DNA from: Litorimonas sp964490745
GTDB lineage: Bacteria; Pseudomonadota; Alphaproteobacteria; Caulobacterales; Maricaulaceae
Assembly (NCBI GenBank): GCA_964490745.1
Contig: CAZBDT010000001.1
Span: forward strand, 1 to 64,000
Direction: 5' to 3'
DNA length: 64,000 bases
Position 1 is the stretch's first letter. Each line of letters begins with the position of its first letter. Shown piece by piece: positions 27,838 through 38,500 of the stretch. Below the pieces are notes generated by a model. That model was not told the origin of the DNA. It made no database searches and was given only the letters and a program-made list of their open reading frames with translations. The position numbers were made by a program, and so were the translations under genes.

Positions 27838-29372
27838 GACGCCAGCTCCCCAATGACTTTTACCCGAACTCTTGTGGCGCCTTCATCCATATATGGAATC
27901 GCCGTTTCCTCTATATCAAGTGTGCGGATCGTGTTTTGATCAGCGCCGGCATCCACTGCCCGTGCAGTCGCGGCTTGCGTAATCTGCGCAATCGCGTCCT
28001 CACGGGGTGTCGACCTGTAAGACACCATGCGTTCAACCTCGCCGCCCACTTGCGCAATCGCAGCCCCAATTGCATTTGCAACATCCGCATGTTTTGGACG
28101 ATGAAGTTGTGACGCCGAGTCTAATCCTTGCGTGACGAGTACCGCGCCTCCGCCGACCAAAATAACGGGTATATCTTTCCCGCCGGGTTTCATCATCTCT
28201 ATATTGTCATTAAGCATTTTATGAAGGGTCGTTTCGGCGCGCTTGACCGTCTTTTGCAGCAGATGAGAAACCTTGGTCTGGTCACCGATTTCTGCCGCTC
28301 CGCTCGCGACGAGGATGTCTGTTGCGGTCAATACATCTCCCCCAAAGACGAGACCTTGTGTCACCAAATTATGGCCTACGGAGTGCGGGCCGATTTGGTG
28401 GCCATCGTCTGAGACCTTACTACCTCCGCCTAATCCGACCGCCAGAATGTCAGGCATGCGGAAATTTGTTCTAATACCACCAATATCCACGATTACATTT
28501 GACTCTCGCGGAAAGCCGCCTTGCAAAACGCCAATATCAGACGTGGTACCACCAATATCGACCACGATGGCATCTTCAAGGCCTGTTAATTTGTAAGCGC
28601 CCCGCAGCGAATTTGTCGGACCGGAGGCAAAGGTAAGCGCCGGAAAAGCACGTACAAAATCGGCGCTCATTAATGTGCCGTCATTTTGACTGATATAGGC
28701 TGGGCATTTTAACCCTCTGTTCGAGAGCGCGCTCAAGAAAGCACTCACGACTTTATCCGCAAAGGGCAAAAGTGCGGTATTCATGATCGTGGCATTTTCC
28801 CGTTCCATTAGGCCCAGCCTCCCAAAGAGATGAGAGAGTGTTATCCGCGCGTCAGGAATTTCGCTAAGAATGGCACTTGCAAGCTGAGTTTCAGGTGCAT
28901 TGTTCATGGGGGAAAAAGCTGAGGCAATCGCGATATTTTTGACCCCTTTGCGCGAAATATCCGCAATGACCGCTTTGATTTCCACCTCGCGCATGTCTGC
29001 GATGGGCCACCCGTCATAAAGATAGCCGCCATGCAACATGTAAATATGCGTTCCAAAGGTGGCTTTCATATCGTTCGGCCAATCGATCATAGGAGGCATT
29101 CCACGCCCGGATGGCAAGCCGATGCGTATGACCGCGACGTCCGAAAGTTCACGGCGTTCAATAATCGCATTCGTGAATTGTGTGGTCCCAATCATGACGG
29201 AGTGAATTTGTGAGGTTGATAAGTCTGATTGCATCAAAACCTCACCCAAAGCTTCAGAAACGCCTTGGACAACATCTGCTGACGTCAAGGCCTTTGTCGC
29301 GGCGATGACGTCATCGCCGTCTAAAATAACAGCATCCGTATGCGTTCCGCCAACATCAATTCCAATCCTCAT
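27834..29372 (-). CDS. Hydantoinase/oxoprolinase family protein (HyuA-like)
   Basis: The 512-residue protein has the N-terminal MRIGIDVGGTHTDAVILDG (ATPase-fold phosphate loop of the hydantoinase A/oxoprolinase family). It also shows MIGTTQFTNAIIERR, a mid motif VVDIGGTTSDIGVL (second nucleotide-binding loop) and FRMPDILAVGLGGGS. These enzymes open hydantoin or oxoproline rings with ATP, usually with a HyuB partner. No hyuB is present; the DUF917 protein takes the adjacent position. It overlaps both neighbours by 4 bp, forming a tight permease-HyuA-DUF917 operon. Confidence 0.87.
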   Translation of the reverse strand: MRIGIDVGGTHTDAVILDGDDVIAATKALTSADVVQGVSEALGEVLMQSDLSTSQIHSVMIGTTQFTNAIIERRELSDVAVIRIGLPSGRGMPPMIDWPNDMKATFGTHIYMLHGGYLYDGWPIADMREVEIKAVIADISRKGVKNIAIASAFSPMNNAPETQLASAILSEIPDARITLSHLFGRLGLMERENATIMNTALLPFADKVVSAFLSALSNRGLKCPAYISQNDGTLMSADFVRAFPALTFASGPTNSLRGAYKLTGLEDAIVVDIGGTTSDIGVLQGGFPRESNVIVDIGGIRTNFRMPDILAVGLGGGSKVSDDGHQIGPHSVGHNLVTQGLVFGGDVLTATDILVASGAAEIGDQTKVSHLLQKTVKRAETTLHKMLNDNIEMMKPGGKDIPVILVGGGAVLVTQGLDSASQLHRPKHADVANAIGAAIAQVGGEVERMVSYRSTPREDAIAQITQAATARAVDAGADQNTIRTLDIEETAIPYMDEGATRVRVKVIGELAS

Positions 29373-30664
29373 GACGTTGAATCCTCAATCGGATCAGGGG
29401 ACGCTTTGCGTTCAGTCCACGCCAGCAGAGTGTAGAGAATTCCGGAAAAAAGCACGGCATCCATCGCGGCGATTTTCGTGAGCGGAAGGAGATATCCTTC
29501 CGACGCCACGACGGCATAGATCGCGCCGACGGCCCAGGCTGCGAACCCTTTCCAGTTCAGCTCGCGATTATTCTCTAATGTCCGGATGTGATAGGCGGTC
29601 GGGCGAATTAATAAGGCATCAATAATCAATACACCCGCGACAGGAATGAAGATAACGGAGAGGTAGAATAAAAATGTGACAAACCCATCCAAAATATTCA
29701 AAAGCGCCGCGATCACGCCAATCGCGCCTAACCCAACTGTCAAAGACAGCGTTTTTAATTTTGGGAACGTCGCCTTTGTACTTAAAACTGCACTGTAAAG
29801 ATTGAGAGAATTTAGGACCCAGCTTCCCGATATCACGATAATAAAGGCGCCTAATCCCAAATTCATATCTAACATGATCTCCAAAACATCCGATTTTCCG
29901 GATACGGTGCCCGCCATGGCAGCCGCCCCCATGACGGCCAGCTGAACGACAACATAAGCGATTATGGACGTATAGATCGCGCCGCTCCAATGTCTCACAA
30001 AACGCGTGATATCTGGCAGGATAATCGCGCCGATAATGATGGCCCCAACGATCGCTGAAATACCATCTCCTGTTGTCATGGTCTCTGCTTTTTCAATCGC
30101 AAAAATTTCCGGAAAAGACTTTTGAGACAAGGCTGACTTTGCGAATAAAAATGTCACGACAGCCAAAACTGGAACCAGCAAGCTTGCGAGCAGATTAATG
30201 GCTTTGAATCCGATTAATGTCGTTAGGGTCATGCAGGCACTGGCAAAAATAGCCAGTCCAACTGGCGGCAGCGTTATTCCCCATATTGTTTGTCCCAAAC
30301 CGGCCACAGCCTCCATAAACAAGTTAATGTTGACACCGAACCAACCCAGCAATGAAATGGCAAATGCAATATTGACAAAGGCCGCCCCTTTATCCCCAAA
30401 TGCGATACGAACTAAGAGGTAAGAGCTAAGTCGAGATTTTGCGCCGATGATACCCGTAATGGCTCCAATAGTGAAAATTATAATTGATCCCCAAAATATG
30501 GCCCAAGCCGTATTCGCAGCATTCAGCTCAGCGCCAACCTCTAAGCCCGTGACGAAAGTGGGAAGCGAGAAAGCCACCATGGCGGCAACGGCAGCAACGC
30601 GTGGCCAAGAAACCAGTTGTTTTTCATTTATGGCAATGACTGAAAATTCGCTGGTATCGTCCAA
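29369..30664 (-). CDS. NCS1-family permease (cytosine/purine/hydantoin type)
   Basis: The 431-residue membrane protein has about 12 predicted helices. The opening VGAELNAANTAWAIFWGSII and GIIGAKSRLSSYLLVRIAFG match the CodB-like branch of nucleobase:cation symporters. I accept the TTG start at 30664, which has an AGGGGA ribosome site. It is the first gene of the operon with HyuA-like and DUF917, so a hydantoin or related ring compound is the likely cargo. It is divergent from an Lrp/AsnC regulator 136 bp away. Confidence 0.85.
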   Translation of the reverse strand: MDDTSEFSVIAINEKQLVSWPRVAAVAAMVAFSLPTFVTGLEVGAELNAANTAWAIFWGSIIIFTIGAITGIIGAKSRLSSYLLVRIAFGDKGAAFVNIAFAISLLGWFGVNINLFMEAVAGLGQTIWGITLPPVGLAIFASACMTLTTLIGFKAINLLASLLVPVLAVVTFLFAKSALSQKSFPEIFAIEKAETMTTGDGISAIVGAIIIGAIILPDITRFVRHWSGAIYTSIIAYVVVQLAVMGAAAMAGTVSGKSDVLEIMLDMNLGLGAFIIVISGSWVLNSLNLYSAVLSTKATFPKLKTLSLTVGLGAIGVIAALLNILDGFVTFLFYLSVIFIPVAGVLIIDALLIRPTAYHIRTLENNRELNWKGFAAWAVGAIYAVVASEGYLLPLTKIAAMDAVLFSGILYTLLAWTERKASPDPIEDSTS

Positions 30665-30800
30665 AACCTATTTCCCCTGTTTCGGATGTGCTAACGCATT
30701 TTCAGCAAAATTATTATTCGAATCTATATGCCTATAGGCGTGATAATTTTGTGATTGCAGCCAATTCAAAATCCCCTTTATAAAATATAGAGGAGATGCC

Positions 30801-31301
30801 GTGTCAAAAACTCAGAAAATGCTAAAGCTGGATGCGATCAATAAAAAGATTTTGTCGATTACCCACCTTAATGCCGATATTTCCAATCAGGACTTAGCTG
30901 AAAAAGTTGGATTGTCACCCAGTGCCTGTTTCCAGCGTATGAAGGCCCTCAAGGAAGCCGGTTATTTTGTGAGTTTTCATACGGAGCTCGACTTAGACCG
31001 CATGGTCGAGCATATCTTGGCTTATGTTGAGTTCACTCTAGAAAATAATAGCCTACAATCTCGAAAAAAATTCGAAGCCGCCATCGAAGAGATTCCGGAA
31101 TTTATGGATTGTCTGAGGATAACAGGTGATGCTGACTATATTAGTTTCACATGTAGTTCCAATACGCAAAACCTGAACACAATCATTGATGAGCTAAGCG
31201 GACGCCTAGAGTTAGGGATCAAAACCGTGAAGACAAGAATAATTCTAGAGCGTTCCAAATGGTATTTAGGATACCCGTTAGAACAGTTGAAATGGTTATA
31301 A
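30801..31301 (+). CDS. Lrp/AsnC-family transcriptional regulator
   Basis: The 166-residue protein has an N-terminal helix-turn-helix (KLDAINKKILSITHLNADIS, then NQDLAEKVGLSPSACFQRMK) and a C-terminal RAM/AsnC ligand domain (about 75-155) with VEFTLEN and DCLRITGDADYI. It starts with GTG at 30801 behind a perfect AGAGGAG ribosome site. It is divergent from the permease operon and so probably regulates it in response to an amino acid. The length is normal for the family. Confidence 0.88.
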   Translation: MSKTQKMLKLDAINKKILSITHLNADISNQDLAEKVGLSPSACFQRMKALKEAGYFVSFHTELDLDRMVEHILAYVEFTLENNSLQSRKKFEAAIEEIPEFMDCLRITGDADYISFTCSSNTQNLNTIIDELSGRLELGIKTVKTRIILERSKWYLGYPLEQLKWL

Positions 31302-31515
31302 ATCGCATCTCGTTCTAATGCCTCACTAAATTGTGGAGACAAAATATCAGCTTGACATGAGCCGCCTTGAGATGAGGAAAATTCATTTAACAAGGCGCAG
31401 CGCGCTGCAATGCCCGAATCCTATCATAGTGACAATTTTTGGGCAGTCTTTAAAATTCAAAGATTGAAGCCGTTAAAAATTTGCCTCAAGCGTTACATCT
31501 CTATACGCCTTAATC

Positions 31516-32928
31516 ATGGGCAAAAATGATATAAACACTTATGAGACTAAACGCCTTGTCGCTGTTTCTAATCGCACAGCAATTGACCCTAACTCTCGGG
31601 CAGGTGGACTCGCCGTGGCCCTGTGGGACAGTTTACAAGCCGGGCAAGGCTTATGGGTTGGGTGGAGCGGTAAAATCAGAGATTATGCCAATCGCAAAGC
31701 ATGGCTCGCATCCGATGACGGTGTTGATTTTGCACTCTGCGATTTTCGCAAATCGCAATATGAAGGTTTTTATCTGAATTATTGTAACAGCATACTCTGG
31801 CCGCTATTTCATAATCGGCTTGATCTCGTCAATTTCGAAACGCATGATTTTGCTCCTTATCTCGATGTGAATCGTCAATTTGCTTATGCCGTCATGGAAA
31901 ATGCTAAGCCGAACGATTTCATCTGGGTCCATGATTATCATTTCTTTCTGCTCGCACATGAATTGCGGCAGGAGGACTGGACAGGCGAGATAGGCTTCTT
32001 CCTGCATATTCCTTTCCCTGCGCCAGACGTTTTTCGGGCCTTGCCAGAGTCCGATATTATCGGGCGTGCGCTATGTGATTTCAATATTATTGGCCTGCAA
32101 AGTCAGACCGATGTGACTAACTTGAAACGTTATCTGCGCGAGGATCACGGCGCAAAAATAGTGGGTGATGAAGATTTAGAAATTTATGGTCGAACTGTTA
32201 CAATTCGCCATTGTCCCATAGGCATTGACATCAACAGCTTTCGCGCCGAAGCGAAAAGTAAACCTGCAAAAAAAGCGCGCAAGAAGCTCCGCCGGTTTCA
32301 GTCTAATCGTAAATTGATCATCGGGGTTGATCGGATGGATTATTCAAAAGGTCTACCACAGCGATTTGAAGCTGTGTCCCGCCTATTTGATGATTTTCCG
32401 GATACACATGGTCAGACCTCTTTTATGCAAATCGCACCGCCATCGCGCAGTATTGTAGATGAATATGCCAATTTGCGAGAAACATTAGACGAGCTCTGTG
32501 GGCGGATTAATGGCGATTACGGCGATTTAGATTGGATCCCCATCCGCTATCTGGCCAGGCCCTATCCGCGCGAGGCCATTGCGGGACTTTACCGCATGGC
32601 TAATGTTTGCCTCGTTACCCCCTTACAAGACGGAATGAACCTTGTTGCGAAAGAGTTTGTCGCCGTTCAAGACGCAAAAGATCCCGGCGTGCTGATCCTT
32701 TCACAATTTGCAGGGGCCGCTGAGCAAATGACGGACGCCTTAATCGTGAACCCCTATAATACTGAATCTGTCGCGAATGCCATTCATGAAGCGCTGAATA
32801 TGCCCCTCGCAGAAAGAAAGCGCCGGTGGGAGAGCCTCTTTGAAAATGTCAAAACGCAAGATATTCACTGGTGGCGAGAACGCTTTTTCGCCCCACGCGG
32901 AACGGATAAATCGGACATAGCTGAATAA
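31516..32928 (+). CDS. otsA: Trehalose-6-phosphate synthase (GT20)
   Basis: It joins UDP- or other NDP-glucose to glucose-6-phosphate. The 470-residue GT20 enzyme shows RLVAVSNR and GGLAVAL (the sugar-phosphate and nucleotide loop), WVHDYHFFLLAHELR, FFLHIPFP, GVDRMDYSKGLPQRF and LVTPLQDGMNLVAKEF. These are standard OtsA blocks. The length is normal. It abuts otsB with no gap (TAA then ATG), and GH15 overlaps otsB, so the three form one operon. The product serves as osmoprotectant or carbon reserve. Confidence 0.95.
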   Translation: MGKNDINTYETKRLVAVSNRTAIDPNSRAGGLAVALWDSLQAGQGLWVGWSGKIRDYANRKAWLASDDGVDFALCDFRKSQYEGFYLNYCNSILWPLFHNRLDLVNFETHDFAPYLDVNRQFAYAVMENAKPNDFIWVHDYHFFLLAHELRQEDWTGEIGFFLHIPFPAPDVFRALPESDIIGRALCDFNIIGLQSQTDVTNLKRYLREDHGAKIVGDEDLEIYGRTVTIRHCPIGIDINSFRAEAKSKPAKKARKKLRRFQSNRKLIIGVDRMDYSKGLPQRFEAVSRLFDDFPDTHGQTSFMQIAPPSRSIVDEYANLRETLDELCGRINGDYGDLDWIPIRYLARPYPREAIAGLYRMANVCLVTPLQDGMNLVAKEFVAVQDAKDPGVLILSQFAGAAEQMTDALIVNPYNTESVANAIHEALNMPLAERKRRWESLFENVKTQDIHWWRERFFAPRGTDKSDIAE

Positions 32929-33654
32929 ATGACGCTCCCTATTCCCCAAGATTTTACCTATCCGGTTCATATGGCACTCTTTCTGGATTTTGATGGCACT
33001 TTGGCAGGCTTTAAGGATGATCCAGATGCCGTTCACCTGAGTTTAGATCAAAAGACCTTATTAATGGCCTTGAGTGACAAGCTGGACGGAGCGCTAGCCT
33101 TGATCAGCGGACGGGACCTGCGAGATTTGTCCAAACGGGTGCCCCAAACACTCTGGCGGCTCGGTAATCATGGTCTGTTCAAAGCAGGACCAAATGAGCC
33201 TGCCCCCGAGACTTTCGCTGAATTCCCGACGGACCTCCTGAGCTTAATTGACGCAAGCCTATCTGAAATTACAGGCACACGCATTGAGCGCAAAGGGCCC
33301 GTCATCGCCATTCATCACCGGGCAAATCCAGCTGCTGGGAAACTAATCTTTGAGGCAATATCGGCCCACCTTCCCCACAGTGGCAAATATCTTGTGCAAA
33401 CGGGTCACTGCGTCGTCGAGCTCAAACCGCGCGGCGCAAATAAAGGAAAAGCCCTCACCGCGCAGATGCAACACGCAGCATTTCAGGGGCGCACGCCTGT
33501 TATGATAGGGGATGACACCACAGATGAGGATGGTTTCATCGCCTGCACAAAATTGGGAGGTTTTGGCATAAAAATGGGTGACGGTCCAACAGAAGCGGCT
33601 TACCGCATTGGCGATATACCTACCCTTTACACCTATCTAGAGAGACTGCTGTGA
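32929..33654 (+). CDS. otsB: Trehalose-6-phosphate phosphatase (HAD family)
   Basis: It removes phosphate from trehalose-6-phosphate. The 241-residue HAD enzyme shows the nucleophile motif LFLDFDGTLAGF, ALISGRDL, KPRGANKGKAL and the metal-binding GDDTTDEDGF. It directly follows otsA. Its TGA overlaps the GTG start of the GH15 gene (GTGA at 33651-33654). Confidence 0.94.
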   Translation: MTLPIPQDFTYPVHMALFLDFDGTLAGFKDDPDAVHLSLDQKTLLMALSDKLDGALALISGRDLRDLSKRVPQTLWRLGNHGLFKAGPNEPAPETFAEFPTDLLSLIDASLSEITGTRIERKGPVIAIHHRANPAAGKLIFEAISAHLPHSGKYLVQTGHCVVELKPRGANKGKALTAQMQHAAFQGRTPVMIGDDTTDEDGFIACTKLGGFGIKMGDGPTEAAYRIGDIPTLYTYLERLL

Positions 33655-35420
33655 GTAATCTGAACCTTGGCATTATTGGCAATAGCACAATTGCCGCCTG
33701 TATTGATCAAGATGCACAAATCAATTGGCTCTGTTTGCCAAAACTTGATGGGGAACCAATTTTTGATTCACTTTTGGGTGGGGAGGGTCGTTTTGGTATC
33801 CACATGGAAGATAGGGCTTCGACAGAACAATCTTATGAGCCCAATACAGCCATTCTGCGGACGCGGCTCACTGATCAGCACGGTGCGATCTTGGAAATTA
33901 TCGACTTTGCGCCCTATTTCCAAAAACGCGGGCGAAGCTTCCGCCCTGCCAGCTTTGTGCGGGAATTTAAGATCATCAAAGGGTCGCCGCGAATCTCAAT
34001 TACAGTCAATGCCCAAAGAAATTGGGGCGAAGCGGAAATCGAGCCCATACGCGGGGTCAATCACATAAGCTATGCCGCGCCGAATGGCGGTTTTCGAATC
34101 ACGACCAGCGCGCCTGTCTCTTTTGTTATGTCAGGCACAAGTTTTGTGCTGAACCGCGATGTGGCCTTCATCTGCGGCCCTGATGAAACGGTCAATGAGA
34201 ATATTGACTTCCTCGCCAGGGATTGGCGCGAGCGTACGGCAGATTACTGGCGGCGATGGACACGCAGCCTTGCTGTACCGCCCGATTGGCAAGACGCCGT
34301 CATACGCGCGGCCATCACGCTCAAACTCTGTGTCTATGAAGAAACCGGAGGTGTAGTCGCGGCGCTCACGACCTCTATCCCAGAACATGAAGGGTCTGAA
34401 CGGAATTGGGATTACCGCTATTGTTGGATTCGGGATGCCTATTTTTCCGTCACGGCACTCAACCGCCTCGCCTCTATGGAAACGCTCGAACATTATATGC
34501 GGTTTCTGCGCAGTGTCGTCGCGCAAGCCAAGGGCGGCCATATCCAACCCGTTTACGGCATTGCCTTGGAAACAGCGCTGACCGAGGGCTTCGCCGAACA
34601 TTTGCCAGGCTATCGGGGCCATGGCCCGGTGCGGTGCGGTAATCAGGCAGCGGAACATATTCAACATGATGTTTATGGCCAGATCGTCTTGGCCGCCACA
34701 CAAGCCTTTATGGATGATCGCCTGCTCAGCCAAGCAGGTCTCGCCGAATTTGAACAACTCGAGCCCGTCGGTGAGCGAGCCTTTGCCGTCCATGACACCC
34801 CCGACGCGGGGATCTGGGAATTCCGCTCCCTCGCCTATGTACATACATCTTCGGCAATTATGTGCTGGGCGGCGTGTGATCGCCTATCGAAAATCGCGGC
34901 TTATCTGAAGCTTGGGAAGAAAGTTAGCTATTGGGCTGAGCGAGCCGAGATCATTCGCAATCACATTCTGGAAAATGCCTTTAATGAAAAGCTCAATGCC
35001 TTCACGGCCAGCTATGGCGGCGAAGCGCTCGATGCCTCAGTTTTGCTCATGGCAGAGATCGGCTTTATTGATGCGAAAGACCCCCGCTATGTCGGCACGG
35101 TTGAAGCGATTGACCGCGACCTGCGAGAAGGCAACCATATTTACCGTTATAAAATGAAGGATGATTTTGGCCGCCCGAAAACGGCTTTCACGGCCTGCAC
35201 CTTCTGGCACATTGATGCGCTATACCGGATTGGCCGTGAAGAAGAGGCAAGAGAGATGTTCGAAGCCATCCTCTCACAGCGCAATCATCTTGGCCTCTTA
35301 TCTGAAGACGTCGATCCAAAAACTGATGAGCTCTGGGGTAATTACCCACAGACATACTCCATGGTCGGCATTATTAATTCAGCCAATCTGATGAGCCGCA
35401 AATGGACGGACATCGTTTAA
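33651..35420 (+). CDS. Glycoside hydrolase family 15 protein (glucoamylase or trehalase)
   Basis: The 589-residue GH15 enzyme has an N-terminal beta-sandwich (about 1-215) and an (alpha/alpha)6 barrel. The barrel shows NWDYRYCWIRDAYFSV, NQAAEHIQHDVYGQIV and, near the C terminus, LLSEDVDPKTDELWGNYPQT, where the catalytic base is expected. It has no signal peptide. GTG overlaps otsB by 4 bp. GH15 proteins next to otsAB can be trehalases, as in mycobacteria, so the operon may both make and remove trehalose. An alternative is a maltooligosaccharide glucoamylase. Confidence 0.88.
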   Translation: MSNLNLGIIGNSTIAACIDQDAQINWLCLPKLDGEPIFDSLLGGEGRFGIHMEDRASTEQSYEPNTAILRTRLTDQHGAILEIIDFAPYFQKRGRSFRPASFVREFKIIKGSPRISITVNAQRNWGEAEIEPIRGVNHISYAAPNGGFRITTSAPVSFVMSGTSFVLNRDVAFICGPDETVNENIDFLARDWRERTADYWRRWTRSLAVPPDWQDAVIRAAITLKLCVYEETGGVVAALTTSIPEHEGSERNWDYRYCWIRDAYFSVTALNRLASMETLEHYMRFLRSVVAQAKGGHIQPVYGIALETALTEGFAEHLPGYRGHGPVRCGNQAAEHIQHDVYGQIVLAATQAFMDDRLLSQAGLAEFEQLEPVGERAFAVHDTPDAGIWEFRSLAYVHTSSAIMCWAACDRLSKIAAYLKLGKKVSYWAERAEIIRNHILENAFNEKLNAFTASYGGEALDASVLLMAEIGFIDAKDPRYVGTVEAIDRDLREGNHIYRYKMKDDFGRPKTAFTACTFWHIDALYRIGREEEAREMFEAILSQRNHLGLLSEDVDPKTDELWGNYPQTYSMVGIINSANLMSRKWTDIV

Positions 35421-35507
35421 ACATCGCACCCATAAATAACATCTAAGACCTGTCGCATCACGTCCCTATATTTCAAATCGTTTAATCTGGGATTCAATTT
35501 ACGCGGA

Positions 35508-38500
35508 CTACTCTGCTGGGGCAGGGATCGGATTATATTCACCCGGTTTGTCCCTATCCGGTTTATCTTCGGCCTCAGATTTCAGACGCCGAGCAACATC
35601 CTGAGGCGAGCCCGAGCCACGCGCGATCAGGGCGTAAGCTGTTGGTACAAAAAGGACGCAAACTATGGCGGCCGCAATGACGCCGAATAAGATAACCACG
35701 CCGATGGCGGCCCGTGTCTCTGAACCCGCACCACTTGAAATGAGCAGCGGCACAGCGCCCGCAGCGGTCGTAAGCCCTGTCATCACGATAGGTCGGAAAC
35801 GTGTCATAGCAGACGTTTTGATGGCCTCGTCAAAATCCATGCCATCATCTCTTAGCTGATTGGCAAATTCGACAATTAAAATACCGTTCTTTGCAGCCAG
35901 TCCAATCAACATAATAAGCCCGATTTGGGTGTAAATATTGAGCGAATTACCCGTAAGCCAAAGTCCCAATAGCCCACCCGCAACTGTTGCTGGTACCGTC
36001 AGGATTATAATGAGCGGGTGTCTATAGCTTTCAAATTGTGCCGCGAGAACAAGGAAGACAATCACAAGCCCGGTAGCAAACACAAATATAATCGAGCTGC
36101 CCGACGTTTTAAAATCAAGCGACTGGCCTTTGAAATCGATGGAGGCTTCTTGCGGCAGAACCTCTCTTGCCCTCGCTTGCATCGCATCCAAGACATCCCC
36201 CAGTGCCGCGCCATCCGCCAATCCCGCTTCAATTGTAATGGCCCGCACACGGTTATATCGATTAAGCGACGCACTATCGGCGCTCGGCGAGATGCTGACC
36301 AAGTTAGATAAAGGAATCAGCCTACCGGAACGGTCAGACCGCACATAGATATTCGACACATCATTGGGATTGTTCTGCTCGTTTCGCAGACCTTCCAAAA
36401 TGATATCATATTCCTCACCCTTCTCAATAAAGGTCGTCACGCGGCGTCCACCGAGCATGGTTTGTAATGTCCGACCAATATCATCGACCGTGACACCTAA
36501 ATCGGCCGCGCGGGTATAATTAATCTCAATGCGATATTGCGGCTGGGTCTCTTTATAATCCCAATCAATATCGACAAGACCCGGATTATCCGCTTCTAAA
36601 GCTTCAACGAAGATATCACGCCACTCCGTCAGAATCTCATAAGACGGCCCTCCCAAGACAAATTGGACCGGTTTACCCGTCCCGCCGCCGAGACCTTGAC
36701 GCATGCGTGCAAAAGCCCGGATGCCGGGAAGATCAGAGAGCTTTCCATTAATCTCTCCAATAATTTCATCTGCGGGACGACGCTGACTCCAATCATTCAG
36801 GACGACAATTACAAAGCCGCCATTGAAGGAATTTCCGCCAAATCCCGGTGCACGAATGAGAAGCCGGTTCACCTCTTCCGGTTGACCATTTTGACTCTCT
36901 GTGTAGGGCAGCAGTCTTCTTTCTATCTCATCCATATAGCGTTCCATATAGGCGTAAGAGGCCCCTTCCGGACCGCGTACTCCGACAAAGAATGCCCCAC
37001 GATCTTCGATCGGCACATATTCTTGTTGAATATTATTCACGCCATAGACAGCGCCGCCAAGCAGGCCGACGAGTACAAGCCCCACGAGAATGGGGCGTTT
37101 CAGCAGGCGATCAATCACCCATCCATATCCAACTAAAACTTTTGCAAAGACACGGTCAACAGCTCGCGGAAGAGCCATCAAAATCGACTGACTATTTCGG
37201 CTCTTCATTTTGATAAGTTTCGAGGCCAACATAGGTGTTAAGGTCAAGGCCAATAGGCTAGAGAATAAAACTGCGGCCGCAATCGTAAGCGCGAATTCCC
37301 TAAATAATCGTCCGACATCGCCTTCTAAAAATGTTATCGGAATAAAGACAGCGATGAGGACCAAGGTTGTTGCAACAACAGCAAACCCAACTTGGCGCGT
37401 GCCGCGATAAGCGGCCACAAGCGGCGTTTCCTCATATTCATTGATACGGCGGACGATATTTTCCAGCACGACAATCGCATCATCGACGACCAGTCCAATC
37501 GCAAGAACGAGAGCCAATAGCGTCAAGAGATTAATCGAGAGGCCAAGCGCGAAAAGTATAATAAATGTCGCCGTCAGTGATATTGGGACAGTAATTGCGG
37601 GGATGAGTGTCGCGCGCAAGCTGCCGAGGAATAAGAAGATAACAAGCGTCACGAGGCCGACCGCAATGGCGAGAGTCGTGTAAACTTCTTTGATTGATGC
37701 TGATATAAAAACCGAACTATCAAAGCTCCGCTCTATAGAAAGCCCGTCCGGCAGCGTTTCATTCAAACGGTCTGCTAATGCGCGTGCTCCCTCAGAGACG
37801 TCAACCGTATTCGCGGTTGATTGTTTAATAACGCCAAGGCCAACCATTGGAATGCCATTGCCGCGAAACATATTTCTGTCTTCTTCTGTGCCGCGCTCGA
37901 CCCGTGCAACGTCGCCTAAGCGAACGAGGTAATCGCCATCACCTTCAGCAATAACCAGGCCCGCAAATTGCTCAGCACTCCGGAAAGCCCGATTGAGCCG
38001 GAGCGTGTAAATCCGTTTGTTCGACTCCAGTGTTCCGGCTGGCGCTTCAATATTCTCACGCCGTAGCGCATTTTCAATATCATTTACGGTCAAATTGCGG
38101 GCCGCCAATTTTCGGCGATCAATCCAGACCCGCAATGCGTAATTTCGCGATCCACTCACCCGAATACGCGCGACGCCGTCGACAGCGGAGAACCGATCAA
38201 CAAGATAGCGTTCAGCATAATCTGACAACTCTGGCACGGTCATATTTTCGCCTGCCAAATTCAGCCACATAATGACATCATCATTACTATCGGCCTTCTC
38301 AACTTCCGGCGGCTCGGCTTCTTCGGGTAGATTGTCGAGCACGCCCGAAATCCGGTCACGAATATCATTGGCAGCCGCGTCAATATCTTGGTCAATACCA
38401 AATTCAATGCTGATGCGTGATCGTCCGTCCGAACTCGTAGAATTCATGAAACGAATGCCTTCAACCCCAGCTATGCGGTCTTCGATAATTTGTGTGATCC

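Noticed and set aside
34131..34844. Minus-strand open frame of 237 codons opposite the GH15 gene
   Set aside because: It lies entirely within a well-supported GH15 gene and has no family resemblance.
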